Origin: Caulobacter sp031457805 | GTDB lineage: Bacteria; Pseudomonadota; Alphaproteobacteria; Caulobacterales; Caulobacteraceae | Assembly: GCF_031457805.1 (NCBI RefSeq) | Contig: NZ_JAVDXI010000005.1 | Location: forward strand, 248,001 to 312,000 | Reading direction: 5' to 3' | DNA: 64,000 bases | In this document: piece by piece, positions 18,584 through 26,258 of the stretch | Position numbering within the stretch: the first letter of the stretch is position 1 | Layout: the number at the start of each line of letters is the position of its first letter | Position numbers and translations under genes: made by a program | Notes under the pieces: generated by a model | Told to the model about the DNA's origin: nothing | Databases searched by the model: none | What the model saw: the letters and a program-made list of their open reading frames with translations, nothing else

Positions 18584-18600
18584 GCGGACCTCCCGAAACG

Positions 18601-18635
18601 AAAAAGGCCCGGAACGCTGTCTGGCGTTCCGGGCC
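18601..18635 (-). terminator. Intrinsic terminator after ctaE
   Basis: Perfect 12-bp stem GGCCCGGAACGC/GCGTTCCGGGCC with a 6-nt loop. On the minus strand it is followed by TTTTTCG. It starts about 17 bp past the ctaE stop, so it should end the main oxidase transcript. Confidence 0.92.
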
Positions 18636-18652
18636 CCCGAGGATCTTCTGAT

Positions 18653-19525
18653 CTAGTGGGCCGAGGCCCCGAAGATCACGTAGATGAACGCGAACAGGAA
18701 CAGCCAGACCACGTCGACGAAGTGCCAGTACCAGGCGGCCGCTTCGAAGCCGAAGTGCTTCTGGGGCGTGAAGGCGCCGGTCATCAGGCGGATCAGGCAG
18801 ACGATCAGGAACAGCGTGCCCACGAAGACGTGGAAGCCGTGGAAGCCCGTCGCCAGGAAGAAGGTCGAACCATAGAGGCCCGAGTTCGCGGCGGCTTCCG
18901 AGTAGAACAGCTGCTCGTGGTTGATGTGGGCGTATTCATAGACCTGGATGGCCGTGAACAGGCAGCCCAGCAGGATGGTCAGGATCAGACCCCACTTGGC
19001 GCCCTTGCGATCACCGACTTGCAGCGCGTGGTGCGCCCAGGTGACCGTGGTGCCCGAGAGCAGCAGGGTCAGGGTGTTGATCAGCGGCAGGTGCCAGGCC
19101 GAGACGGTCTCGACGCCGGCCGGCGGCCAAGCGGCCCAGGCGGTGCGGACTTCCTCGATCGTCGAGAGGGTGCGGTGCTCGTGGAACAGCGCCATCTCGA
19201 AGAACATCCAGAACCACGCCACGAAGAACATCACTTCCGAGGCGATGAACAGGATCATGCCGTAGCGCAGGCCGATCGACACGACCGGCGTGTGATCGCC
19301 AGCCTTGGATTCCTTGGCCACGTCGGCCCACCAGCCGAACATCGTGTAGAGCACGCCCGCGAGGCCTGCGGCGAAGATCGCCCAGTTGCCCTTGTCGATG
19401 CCCAGCACGCCGCCCTTGAGCCAGCCGATCAGGCCGATGGCCATGACGGTGGCGGCGGCCGAGCCCACGAAGGGCCACGGGCTGGGCGGAAGGATGTGGT
19501 AGTCGTGTTTGACGGCGCCGGCCAT
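18653..19525 (-). CDS. ctaE: Cytochrome c oxidase subunit III
   Basis: 290-residue integral membrane subunit of aa3 oxidase, with seven predicted helices. Recognisable stretches are HDYHILPPSPWPFVGS at the start, EVMFFVAWFWMFFEMAL near 97-113, and FGFEAAAWYWHFVDVVWLF near 257-275. It surrounds and stabilises subunit I and may help proton entry. It is preceded by ctaG (gap 69 bp) and followed by a strong terminator. Confidence 0.97.
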   Translation of the reverse strand: MAGAVKHDYHILPPSPWPFVGSAAATVMAIGLIGWLKGGVLGIDKGNWAIFAAGLAGVLYTMFGWWADVAKESKAGDHTPVVSIGLRYGMILFIASEVMFFVAWFWMFFEMALFHEHRTLSTIEEVRTAWAAWPPAGVETVSAWHLPLINTLTLLLSGTTVTWAHHALQVGDRKGAKWGLILTILLGCLFTAIQVYEYAHINHEQLFYSEAAANSGLYGSTFFLATGFHGFHVFVGTLFLIVCLIRLMTGAFTPQKHFGFEAAAWYWHFVDVVWLFLFAFIYVIFGASAH

Positions 19526-19594
19526 GTTGCTGCTAACCCTTATATCCCTCTGAGCACGGTCGCTGGTCCCCCCGCGCCGTGTTCGCTGTAAACG

Positions 19595-20245
19595 CTATAG
19601 ACCTCTCGACGGTGCGCCGCCAAGGGGGTCCACGATGCGAGGCGTCGTCGCGGCCGCGACTTGCCCCGGCTTGCCGTCGTCGACCGCCGGGAAGAAGGTG
19701 TAGCTGAGGGTGATCTCAGGCTTTCCCTTCGTTTCAGGGTCGTCCGCATATTGGGGATCCACGAAGTAGACCACCGGGAATTCCACGGTCTGGCCAGGCT
19801 GGATCGTCTGGCTGGTGAAACAGAAGCATTCCAGCTTCTGGAAGTACGGTCCTGCCTGTTCCGGCACGACGTTGTAGAGCGCCCGGCCCGTGATCGGCTT
19901 GTCCGTAGGGTTGGTGACCTTGAAGAAGGTCAGGCCCGTGTCACCGATGCGGATGTCCTGCTTGGGCTGCAGCGCCTCGAAGCGCCAGGGCAGCTCGCGA
20001 ATATTGGCGTCGAAGCGCACGGTGATCTTCCGGTCCAGGACCCGGGTGGGGGCCGCCTCGGCCTTGCGGACCGTGCCGTCAAAGCCGGTGACCTGGCAGA
20101 ACAGCTTATAGAGCGGCACCGCCGCATAGGCTGCGCCAATCATGCCGACGAACGTCGCCACGCAGATGGTCGCAACCTTCTTGTTGCGACGCGCCATCTG
20201 CTGCTGCGGGGTGAGATCGTCCTTAGATGTGGGGTTTTGCGACAT
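19595..20245 (-). CDS. ctaG: Cytochrome c oxidase assembly protein CtaG/Cox11
   Basis: 216-residue copper chaperone for the CuB site of subunit I. One N-terminal transmembrane helix (about 25-45) anchors a periplasmic domain. The copper-binding ECFCFTSQT motif (Cys-Phe-Cys-Phe) is at about 138-146. The VPLYKLFCQVTGFDGT segment is typical. Its start codon lies inside the end of the preceding 53-aa gene (23-bp overlap). Confidence 0.96.
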   Translation of the reverse strand: MSQNPTSKDDLTPQQQMARRNKKVATICVATFVGMIGAAYAAVPLYKLFCQVTGFDGTVRKAEAAPTRVLDRKITVRFDANIRELPWRFEALQPKQDIRIGDTGLTFFKVTNPTDKPITGRALYNVVPEQAGPYFQKLECFCFTSQTIQPGQTVEFPVVYFVDPQYADDPETKGKPEITLSYTFFPAVDDGKPGQVAAATTPRIVDPLGGAPSRGL

Positions 20246-20384
20246 TTCCGCCGAGCCTCACGAGGGTGACCACGAAGACGAGAACGACGAAGGCGACGAG
20301 ACCCAGGGCGAGGGCCAGGTTGCGTCCGTCACGGGCTTTCTTGGCGGCCTGTTGCGCCGCGTCGGTTTCGACCGGTTGATTCAC
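20223..20384 (-). CDS. Small single-span protein between ctaB and ctaG (CoxF-like)
   Basis: 53 codons from a GTG that overlaps the ctaB TGA (GTGA) to a TAA 23 bp inside ctaG. The protein has a charged N-terminus (VNQPVETDAAQQAAKKARDG), one hydrophobic helix at about 23-43 and a short tail ending AKPHI. A short membrane protein at this place in the ctaB-ctaG interval is common in alphaproteobacteria and is linked by context to oxidase assembly (CoxF). The overlaps on both sides support translation. Exact function is unknown. Confidence 0.85.
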   Translation of the reverse strand: MNQPVETDAAQQAAKKARDGRNLALALGLVAFVVLVFVVTLVRLGGNVAKPHI

Positions 20385-21400
20385 TTCAGGAGCTCCAGAG
20401 GGCTAACGCCGGTGACCGCCTCGCCCAGCAGGGCGGCGAACAGGGCGAAGAGATAGAGAATCGAGAAGGCGAACAGATTGCGCGCGGCCTTGGCCCCGGC
20501 GGCCTTTTCGTCCTCGGTCACGTCATAGAGGGCGCGGTCCGCCACGCGCGGATCGGCGGCGTCGCCGGCCTTGCTGGCGAACACCCGCCAGGCCAGCAGA
20601 AGGAACACCAGCCCGCCAAGGCCGGCGACCGCCAGATAGATCGGACCGCCCAGGCCGGTGAGCACCGGCGACAGGCAGATCGGGAACAGGACGAGGCTGT
20701 AGATGAGGATCTGCTTGCGCGTTTCCCGCGCGCCCTTGACCACCGGCAGCATCGGCACGCCGGCCTTGGCGTAGTCGGTGGTGACGTACAGCGACAGCGC
20801 CCAGAAGTGCGGCGGGGTCCAGAAGAAGATGATCGCCACCATCAGCCAGGCGTTCAGTGGCGCCGAGCCGGTGGCGGCGGCCCAGCCGATGGCCGGTGGC
20901 AGCGCGCCGGCGAGGCCGCCGATGACGATGTTCTGCGCGGTCCAGCGCTTGAGCCACATCGTGTAGACGACGGCGTAGAAGACGATGGTGAAGGCCAGGA
21001 GGCCGGCGGCCAGCCAATTCACCGCAAAACCCAGGAACATCACTGACAGCAGGCTGAGGACAACGCCCAGCGAGGCGGCCTCCTCGCCCTTGACCTTGCC
21101 GGCGGGCACCGGGCGGCCGCGCGTACGGCGCATCTTCTGGTCGATGTCGGCGTCGTACCACATGTTCAGCGCGCCCGACGCGCCGGCGCCGATGGCGATG
21201 CACAGCACAGCGATGGCGGCCAGGACGGGATGGATCGGCGCGCGCGCGGCCAGGAGCCCCGTCAGGCCGGTGAACACCACCAGCGACATGACGCGCGGCT
21301 TCATCAGCTGGAAATAGTCCTGCCAGCGGGCGGTTTCCGACGAATCCCGCAGCGGGGTCGTCTCGGCGCTGTCAGACGTCATGGCGGCTGTCTTTGACAT
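20381..21400 (-). CDS. ctaB: Protoheme IX farnesyltransferase (haem O synthase)
   Basis: 339-residue UbiA-superfamily membrane enzyme that adds a farnesyl group to haem b, giving haem O, the precursor of haem a. The first Asp-rich motif is NMWYDADIDQKMRRT (about 109-123), with LKPRVMSL near 32-40. About nine helices are predicted. The start at 21400 is supported by a GGA nearby; an internal ATG six codons later is an alternative. It lies between ctaD and the CoxF-like gene. Confidence 0.96.
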   Translation of the reverse strand: MSKTAAMTSDSAETTPLRDSSETARWQDYFQLMKPRVMSLVVFTGLTGLLAARAPIHPVLAAIAVLCIAIGAGASGALNMWYDADIDQKMRRTRGRPVPAGKVKGEEAASLGVVLSLLSVMFLGFAVNWLAAGLLAFTIVFYAVVYTMWLKRWTAQNIVIGGLAGALPPAIGWAAATGSAPLNAWLMVAIIFFWTPPHFWALSLYVTTDYAKAGVPMLPVVKGARETRKQILIYSLVLFPICLSPVLTGLGGPIYLAVAGLGGLVFLLLAWRVFASKAGDAADPRVADRALYDVTEDEKAAGAKAARNLFAFSILYLFALFAALLGEAVTGVSPLELLK

Positions 21401-21432
21401 CGATCCAAAACATACAGGTCTTGAACAGGCGA

Positions 21433-21472
21433 GGGGCGCGGCCCGGACCCTTAAGGATCCCGCCCGCGCCCC
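21433..21472 (-). other. Intercistronic hairpin between ctaD and ctaB
   Basis: Outer arms GGGGCGCGG (21433-21441) and CCGCGCCCC (21464-21472) pair perfectly over 9 bp, with a further partial inner stem around TTAAGG. There is no U-run on the minus strand, so it is more likely an mRNA-stability or partial attenuation element that favours ctaC-ctaD expression than a full terminator. Effect inferred. Confidence 0.45.
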
Positions 21473-21504
21473 CTTATAAGTCCGGTTACGGACGACGGCT
21501 CACC

Positions 21505-23163
21505 TTAGTGGTGGTCGTCGGCCTTGATCACCGGCGGTTCGCTGAACTGGTGGAACGGCGGCGGCGAGGACAGGGTCCATTCCAGCGTGGTGGCGCCTTC
21601 GCCCCACGGGTTGGCCTCGGCCTTGCGGCGGCGGATCGCCGCTTCGATCAGAACCAGCATGAACACGCCGACAGCGACGACGGTGATCATGTAGCCGACC
21701 GACGACACGTAGTTCCACAGGGTGAAGGCGTCCGGATAGTCGATGTAACGACGCGGCATGCCTTGCAGGCCCAGGAAGTGCTGCGGGAAGAAGATCAGGT
21801 TCACACCGACGAACATGATCCAGAAGTGCAGCGCGCCGAGGAACTCGTTGTACTTCACGCCCCACATCTTCTCGAACCAGTAGTAGAAGCCCGCGAAGAT
21901 GGCGAACACCGCGCCCAGCGACAGCACGTAGTGGAAGTGGGCCACCACGTAGTAGGTGTCGTGCAGGCTGTAGTCGATGCCGGCGTTCGACAGGACGACG
22001 CCGGTGACGCCGCCGACCGTGAACAGGAAGATGAAGCCCATTGCCCACAGCATGGGCGTCTTGAAGCTGATCGAACCGCCCCACATCGTGGCGATCCAGC
22101 TGAAGATCTTCACGCCCGTCGGGACGGCGATGATCATCGTGGCGGCCACGAAGTAGGCGCGCAGGTTGATGCTCATGCCGACGGTGTACATGTGGTGAGC
22201 CCACACGACGAAGCCGACAAAGCCGATGGCGACCATCGCGTAGGCCATCGCCAGGTAGCCGAAGACCGGCTTCTTGGAGAAGGTCGAGACGATGTGGCTG
22301 ATGATGCCGAAGCCCGGCAGGATCAGGATGTACACTTCCGGGTGGCCGAAGAACCAGAACAGGTGCTGGAACATGACGGGGTCGCCGCCGGCGGCCGGGT
22401 CGAAGAAGTGGGTGCCGAAGTTACGGTCGGTCAGCAGCATGGTGATGGCGCCGGCCAGGACGGGCAGCGACAGCAGCAGCAGGAAGGCGGTGATCAGCAC
22501 CGACCAAGCGAACAGCGGCATGCGGTGCAGGGTCATGCCCGGCGCGCGCATGTTGAAGATCGTGGTGATGAAGTTGATCGCGCCCAGGATCGACGAAGCG
22601 CCGGCCAGGTGGAGCGACAGGATCGCCAGGTCCATGGCCGGACCCTTGTGACCGATGGTCGACAGCGGCGGATAGATCGTCCAACCGCCGCCGAAGCCGT
22701 GCCCCGGGCCGCCGTCGACGAACATCGACAGGACCAGCAGGACCCAGGCGGCGACCAGCAGCCAGAACGAGATGTTGTTCATCCGCGGGAAGGCCATGTC
22801 CGGCGCGCCGATCATGATGGGGACGAACCAGTTGCCGAACCCGCCGATCATCGCCGGCATGACCATGAAGAAGATCATGATCAGGGCGTGGGCGGTGACG
22901 ACGGCGTTATAGCCGTGCTTGCCCTTGAAGATGCCCATCTGGGCCAGCATGCCGGTGTCGGAGAACACCTGGATGCCCGGCTCCATCAGCTCCCAGCGGA
23001 TGAGGCCCGAGAGCGCGCCGCCGACGATGCCCGCCATGATGGCGAACAGGATGTACAGCGTGCCGATATCCTTATGGTTCGTCGAAAAGAACCAGCGGGC
23101 GAAGAACGGCGGCTTGTGGTCGTCGTCGTGGGCGTGGTCGTGAGTGTCTGCGGCGGAAGCCAT
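21505..23163 (-). CDS. ctaD: Cytochrome c oxidase subunit I
   Basis: 552-residue catalytic subunit of aa3-type oxidase with twelve helices, holding haem a, haem a3 and CuB. Motifs include WFFSTNHKDIGTLY near the start, HAL...FFMVMPAMIGGFGNW (haem a region), WFFGHPEVYILILPGFG (CuB His with the Tyr cross-link) and HDTYYVVAHFHYVLS near 384-398 (haem ligands). The E/GHPEVY form marks an A-type haem-copper oxidase with a full D-channel. The C-terminus ends KADDHH. It is 26 bp after ctaC. Confidence 0.98.
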   Translation of the reverse strand: MASAADTHDHAHDDDHKPPFFARWFFSTNHKDIGTLYILFAIMAGIVGGALSGLIRWELMEPGIQVFSDTGMLAQMGIFKGKHGYNAVVTAHALIMIFFMVMPAMIGGFGNWFVPIMIGAPDMAFPRMNNISFWLLVAAWVLLVLSMFVDGGPGHGFGGGWTIYPPLSTIGHKGPAMDLAILSLHLAGASSILGAINFITTIFNMRAPGMTLHRMPLFAWSVLITAFLLLLSLPVLAGAITMLLTDRNFGTHFFDPAAGGDPVMFQHLFWFFGHPEVYILILPGFGIISHIVSTFSKKPVFGYLAMAYAMVAIGFVGFVVWAHHMYTVGMSINLRAYFVAATMIIAVPTGVKIFSWIATMWGGSISFKTPMLWAMGFIFLFTVGGVTGVVLSNAGIDYSLHDTYYVVAHFHYVLSLGAVFAIFAGFYYWFEKMWGVKYNEFLGALHFWIMFVGVNLIFFPQHFLGLQGMPRRYIDYPDAFTLWNYVSSVGYMITVVAVGVFMLVLIEAAIRRRKAEANPWGEGATTLEWTLSSPPPFHQFSEPPVIKADDHH

Positions 23164-23189
23164 CTGACGTCTATCCTACGATCGTATTC

Positions 23190-24107
23190 TTAGGCCGCCG
23201 GCGCGGCGGGAGCCGCGGCCGGAGCGGAAGCGGGGGCGGCCGGAGCCGAGGCGGGGGTCGCCGCGGCCTCAGCCGGAGCGGCCGCAGGCGCGGGCGGGGC
23301 GGTCTTGGCCTTCACCCAGGCGTCGAACTCGGCTTGGGTCACGACCTTGATCTCGATCGGCATGTTGGCGTGGTCGACGCCGCACAGCTCCGAGCACTGG
23401 CCGTAGAACACACCGGTGCGCTCAGCCTTGAACCAGGTTTCGTTCAGGCGGCCCGGGATGGCGTCGGTCTTCAGGCCGAAGGCCGGCAGGGCGAAGGCGT
23501 GGATCACGTCAGCGGCGGTGACCTGAACGCGGACGACCTTGCCCACGGGCACGACCATCGCGTTGTCGGCGGCCAGCAGGTACGGGACCTTCTTGGCGTC
23601 GGCCTGTTCCTTGGTCAGCGGCAGCGAGATGATTTCGCTAATCTCTTGGTCCGGATACTCGTAGCCCCAGTACCACTGGTAGCCCGTGGCCTTCACGGTC
23701 AGGTCCGGCTTGGGCATGTCGTTGTAGTGGAACAGCAGACGGAACGAGAAGATGGCGATGACCATCAGGATCAGGACCGGCACAACGGTCCAGATCACCT
23801 CGATCGTGGTGTTGTGGCTGAACTTGGCGGGGACCGGGTTCGCCTTCTTGTTATAGCGAACAATGATCCAGATCAGCAGGCCCAGCACCAGCAGGGTGAT
23901 GGCCGTAATGATCGGCATCAGAACCAGATCATGGAACTGGATCGCGTGGTGCTTCAGCTCCGACGCGGCCGGCTGGAGGTCAATGGCCCCCGGCGTCGGC
24001 TGACCCATCAGATCTTCAGCGAGCGCGTGACCCGCGAACATCATCGTAGCGGCGAGGGCGGACGCGCCCGTCATGATCCGCCGAATCCCCGAAAATTGCG
24101 CCTTCAT
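23190..24107 (-). CDS. ctaC: Cytochrome c oxidase subunit II
   Basis: 305 residues with a signal peptide (about 1-30), two transmembrane helices (about 60-80 and 105-125) and a periplasmic cupredoxin domain. The CuA ligands are seen in DVIHAFALPAFG and YGQCSELCGVDHANMPI (Cys-x3-Cys, His, Met). After about residue 265 comes an Ala/Pro-rich tail of about 40 residues, longer than usual. The start at 24107 is preferred to a frame opening 105 bp upstream, since GAGGG sits just ahead and a signal peptide follows. A FixK/FNR-like site lies 29 bp upstream. First gene of the oxidase operon. Confidence 0.95.
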   Translation of the reverse strand: MKAQFSGIRRIMTGASALAATMMFAGHALAEDLMGQPTPGAIDLQPAASELKHHAIQFHDLVLMPIITAITLLVLGLLIWIIVRYNKKANPVPAKFSHNTTIEVIWTVVPVLILMVIAIFSFRLLFHYNDMPKPDLTVKATGYQWYWGYEYPDQEISEIISLPLTKEQADAKKVPYLLAADNAMVVPVGKVVRVQVTAADVIHAFALPAFGLKTDAIPGRLNETWFKAERTGVFYGQCSELCGVDHANMPIEIKVVTQAEFDAWVKAKTAPPAPAAAPAEAAATPASAPAAPASAPAAAPAAPAA

Positions 24108-24135
24108 ATCCCTCACGGCCCGTTTCGGCGGCGAT

Positions 24136-24149
24136 TTGAGCCCGATCAA
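24136..24149. promoter_or_regulatory. FixK/FNR-type binding site before ctaC
   Basis: TTGAG-CCCG-ATCAA matches the FNR/FixK consensus TTGAT-N4-ATCAA at nine of ten positions and fits TTGA-N6-TCAA exactly. It lies 29-42 bp upstream of the ctaC start, overlapping the probable leader, a place that suggests repression of aa3 oxidase under low oxygen. Caulobacter has FixK; binding here is inference. Confidence 0.6.
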
Positions 24150-24420
24150 GGCCCGCGCCGCGCCGACATGCACATTACGACTGTCGATAAGGTCCTGCGC
24201 AATCGACTTCACTCAAAATGAGTCGCGCGTCGACGCCCAGCCCTCCCGATTGTCGGTCCGGAGGCTGCATACGCGCATCGCCAGCCCTTGCCAAGCGCCA
24301 GAGCCCACGCCCTGAGCACGGGAATGGGCGGTTATCCCCGCCACAGGGGGCTCCAGTCGCGAATCCCTCTCAGAAACCCCCCAAATCCGGCGTCCGGATC
24401 ATTACGTATCATTCATGGAT

Positions 24421-24445
24421 AGGTACCTTGCACCACTCAGTACCT
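24421..24445. promoter_or_regulatory. Candidate PadR operator
   Basis: AGGTAC (24421-24426) and GTACCT (24440-24445) form a perfect 6-bp inverted repeat around a 13-bp spacer that contains TTGCAC, a possible -35. It lies 38 bp before the padR start. AGGTAC...GTACCT-like palindromes are familiar upstream of PadR-DUF1700-DUF4097 type operons, so autoregulation is likely. Confidence 0.6.
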
Positions 24446-24482
24446 GGCGGTAGAAGAGAGCATCAACGGAGGCAAGGACGCC

Positions 24483-24809
24483 GTGCCGGAAACAATTGAA
24501 ATCCAACTGAAGAAAGGCGTGCTGGCGCTCTGTGTGCTGGCCCTGCTCTCGCACGCCGACAGCTACGCCTACGAGATCGCCAGCAGGCTCACAAAGGACA
24601 TCGATATGGGGGAAGGGACGATCTATCCGCTGATGCGCCGCATGCAGTCGGATGGCCTGGTCGAGACCTATCTGGTGGAAAGCCAGAGCGGCCCGCCGCG
24701 GAAATACTACCGCCTCACCGCCGCCGGGCGCGAAAGCCTGGAGCAGCAAAAGGTAGAATGGACGACGTTCGCCAACGCGGTGAACAGCATCGTGGGAGCC
24801 GCCGCATGA
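24483..24809 (+). CDS. PadR family transcriptional regulator
   Basis: 108-residue winged-helix regulator. The N-terminal IEIQLKKGVLALCVLALLSH and the ATP-independent PadR core DMGEGTIYPLMRRMQSDGLV (about 40-59) and PRKYYRLTAAGRE (about 72-84) are clear. The start is GTG with GGAGG 10 bp before. It overlaps the next gene by ATGA. PadR proteins paired with DUF1700 and adhesin-like beta-helix proteins usually repress their own operon. The signal is not known. Confidence 0.93.
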   Translation: MPETIEIQLKKGVLALCVLALLSHADSYAYEIASRLTKDIDMGEGTIYPLMRRMQSDGLVETYLVESQSGPPRKYYRLTAAGRESLEQQKVEWTTFANAVNSIVGAAA

Positions 24810-25369
24810 CCCGCGCCGAGTTCATCACCCGCCTGCGCCGGGGCCTTTCGGGGCTCCCCGCCACCACGATCGCCGACATCGTCGCCGATCATGAGGCTCA
24901 CTTCGCCGACGCCCAGGCCGCGGGACGCCCCGAAGCCGAAGTCGCCGCCGCCCTGGGCGATCCAGGCCGTCTGGCGCGCGAACTGCGCGCCGAAGCAGGC
25001 CTGAAGCAGTGGGAGGAGAAAAAGACTCCGTCCAACGCCATGGCCGCCATCATCGCGCTGATCGGCCTCGGGGCCATCGACGTGATGTTCCTGCTGCCCT
25101 TGCTGATGGGCGTGCTCGCCACGCTGTTCGGCTTCCTGGTGGCCGTGGTGACGATCTTCTTCGTCGGCGGCTTCATCTTCGCCGCCGGCCCTCTCACCAT
25201 GCCGCCCGGCGGACCGGTCACCGCCTTCCTGAGCGGCATCGGCCTGATGGCCACAGCGACCTTCATCGGCTCGCTGCTGACGCTGGTGACCGTCGGGGTC
25301 TTCAACGCGGTCGTCTGGTACGCCCGCCTGCACTTCCGGCTGCTGAAGCCGGCCATGGAACAAGCTTGA
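24806..25369 (+). CDS. DUF1700 (HAAS) membrane protein
   Basis: 187 residues. The N-terminal HAAS-type helical segment (MTRAEFITRLRRGL to DPGRLARELRAE, about 1-66) matches DUF1700, followed by three or four hydrophobic helices (about 82-180). The start at 24806 overlaps the padR stop and is favoured over an upstream in-frame ATG. In such operons the HAAS domain is thought to sense or signal between the PadR protein and membrane; mechanism not established. Confidence 0.88.
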   Translation: MTRAEFITRLRRGLSGLPATTIADIVADHEAHFADAQAAGRPEAEVAAALGDPGRLARELRAEAGLKQWEEKKTPSNAMAAIIALIGLGAIDVMFLLPLLMGVLATLFGFLVAVVTIFFVGGFIFAAGPLTMPPGGPVTAFLSGIGLMATATFIGSLLTLVTVGVFNAVVWYARLHFRLLKPAMEQA

Positions 25370-25386
25370 GCGGAGAGGAGGGGACC

Positions 25387-26202
25387 ATGTTGATCCGCAA
25401 TACGCTCATCGTCGCCGGGGCGAGCTTCGCCCTCGCGGTCGGTTGCTTCGCTGGGGTGGCGGCCATCGCCGGCCCCGAACTGATGAAGAACGGATGGACG
25501 ATCCCGTTCGGTGACGAGGCCAATGTCACCATCACCGATGACAACGGCCGCGTGATCCGCACGGTGCGTCATGTCGGCGCGGGGGGCGCCCCCTCGCCGA
25601 TTATCGATCGCACCTTGCCTTGGACCGGCAAGGACACGCTGATCATCGACCTCCCGGTCGACGTGGTGTTCGTCCAGGGCGCTGAGGCCAAGATCGTCGT
25701 CTCCGGGCCCCAGTCCTATGTCGATCGTCTGAAGATCGCCGGCGGCCGCATAAGCCTCGACGACGTCAACCTAACCGACCGCGCGGTCGTAACCCTGGGC
25801 CCCGACGGACTACAGGTGCGCAACGACGGCGACCGGATGAAGATCACGGTCGTCGCGCCGGACGTCACCCGCTTCGAAGTGCGTGGTTCGGGCGATCTCG
25901 ACATCCGCCGCTACGAGCATCCGGCCCTCGGCCTGGACATCTCGGGCAGCGGCGACGTTGAGGCCGATGGCAAGGTCGAAACCGTCAGCGTCGACAACTC
26001 CGGCTCGGGCTACGCCGACCTGGCCGCGCTGAAGGCCAAGGACGCGACCATCGACGTGTCGGGCAGCGGCGGCGGCGCGGTCTTCGCCACCGGCAAGGCC
26101 AAGATCGACATCTCCGGCAGCGGCGACGTCGAGCTGCGCACTGAGCCGAAGCTGGTGACCAGCGAAATCACCGGCTCGGGCGAAGTTCGCCGCGAGTACT
26201 GA
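25387..26202 (+). CDS. Exported beta-helix protein (DUF2807/DUF4097, GIN domain)
   Basis: 271 residues. A signal peptide or membrane anchor (about 5-30) is followed from about 80 by a right-handed beta-helix with repeats of SGSGDVE/SGSGYAD type (VRGSGDLDI, ISGSGDVEA, NSGSGYADL, VSGSGGGAV, ISGSGDVEL, ITGSGEVRR), the head GIN / putative adhesin domain. It probably acts at the cell envelope. The start at 25387 follows GGAGAGGAGGGG. It is third in the padR operon with a 17-bp gap. Confidence 0.88.
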   Translation: MLIRNTLIVAGASFALAVGCFAGVAAIAGPELMKNGWTIPFGDEANVTITDDNGRVIRTVRHVGAGGAPSPIIDRTLPWTGKDTLIIDLPVDVVFVQGAEAKIVVSGPQSYVDRLKIAGGRISLDDVNLTDRAVVTLGPDGLQVRNDGDRMKITVVAPDVTRFEVRGSGDLDIRRYEHPALGLDISGSGDVEADGKVETVSVDNSGSGYADLAALKAKDATIDVSGSGGGAVFATGKAKIDISGSGDVELRTEPKLVTSEITGSGEVRREY

Positions 26203-26258
26203 TCCGCGACAAAAGGGGCGGGGTGACGAGCGCGTTCGGAAGGCCTACCTGTAGAACC

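Larger units (their letters stand above)
24108..24482. other. Divergent intergenic region, ctaC / padR
   Basis: 375 bp with no credible gene. Near ctaC it holds a FixK/FNR-like palindrome (24136-24149). Near padR it holds an inverted repeat AGGTAC/GTACCT (24421-24445). The middle (about 24230-24400) shows nothing I can assign. Promoters for both operons must lie here, but no clear -35/-10 pair stands out. Confidence 0.7.

Noticed and set aside
21394..23193. 599-codon open frame opposite ctaD
   Set aside because: Antisense to the highly conserved oxidase subunit I; His/Asp/Arg/Gln-rich product typical of third-position GC bias.
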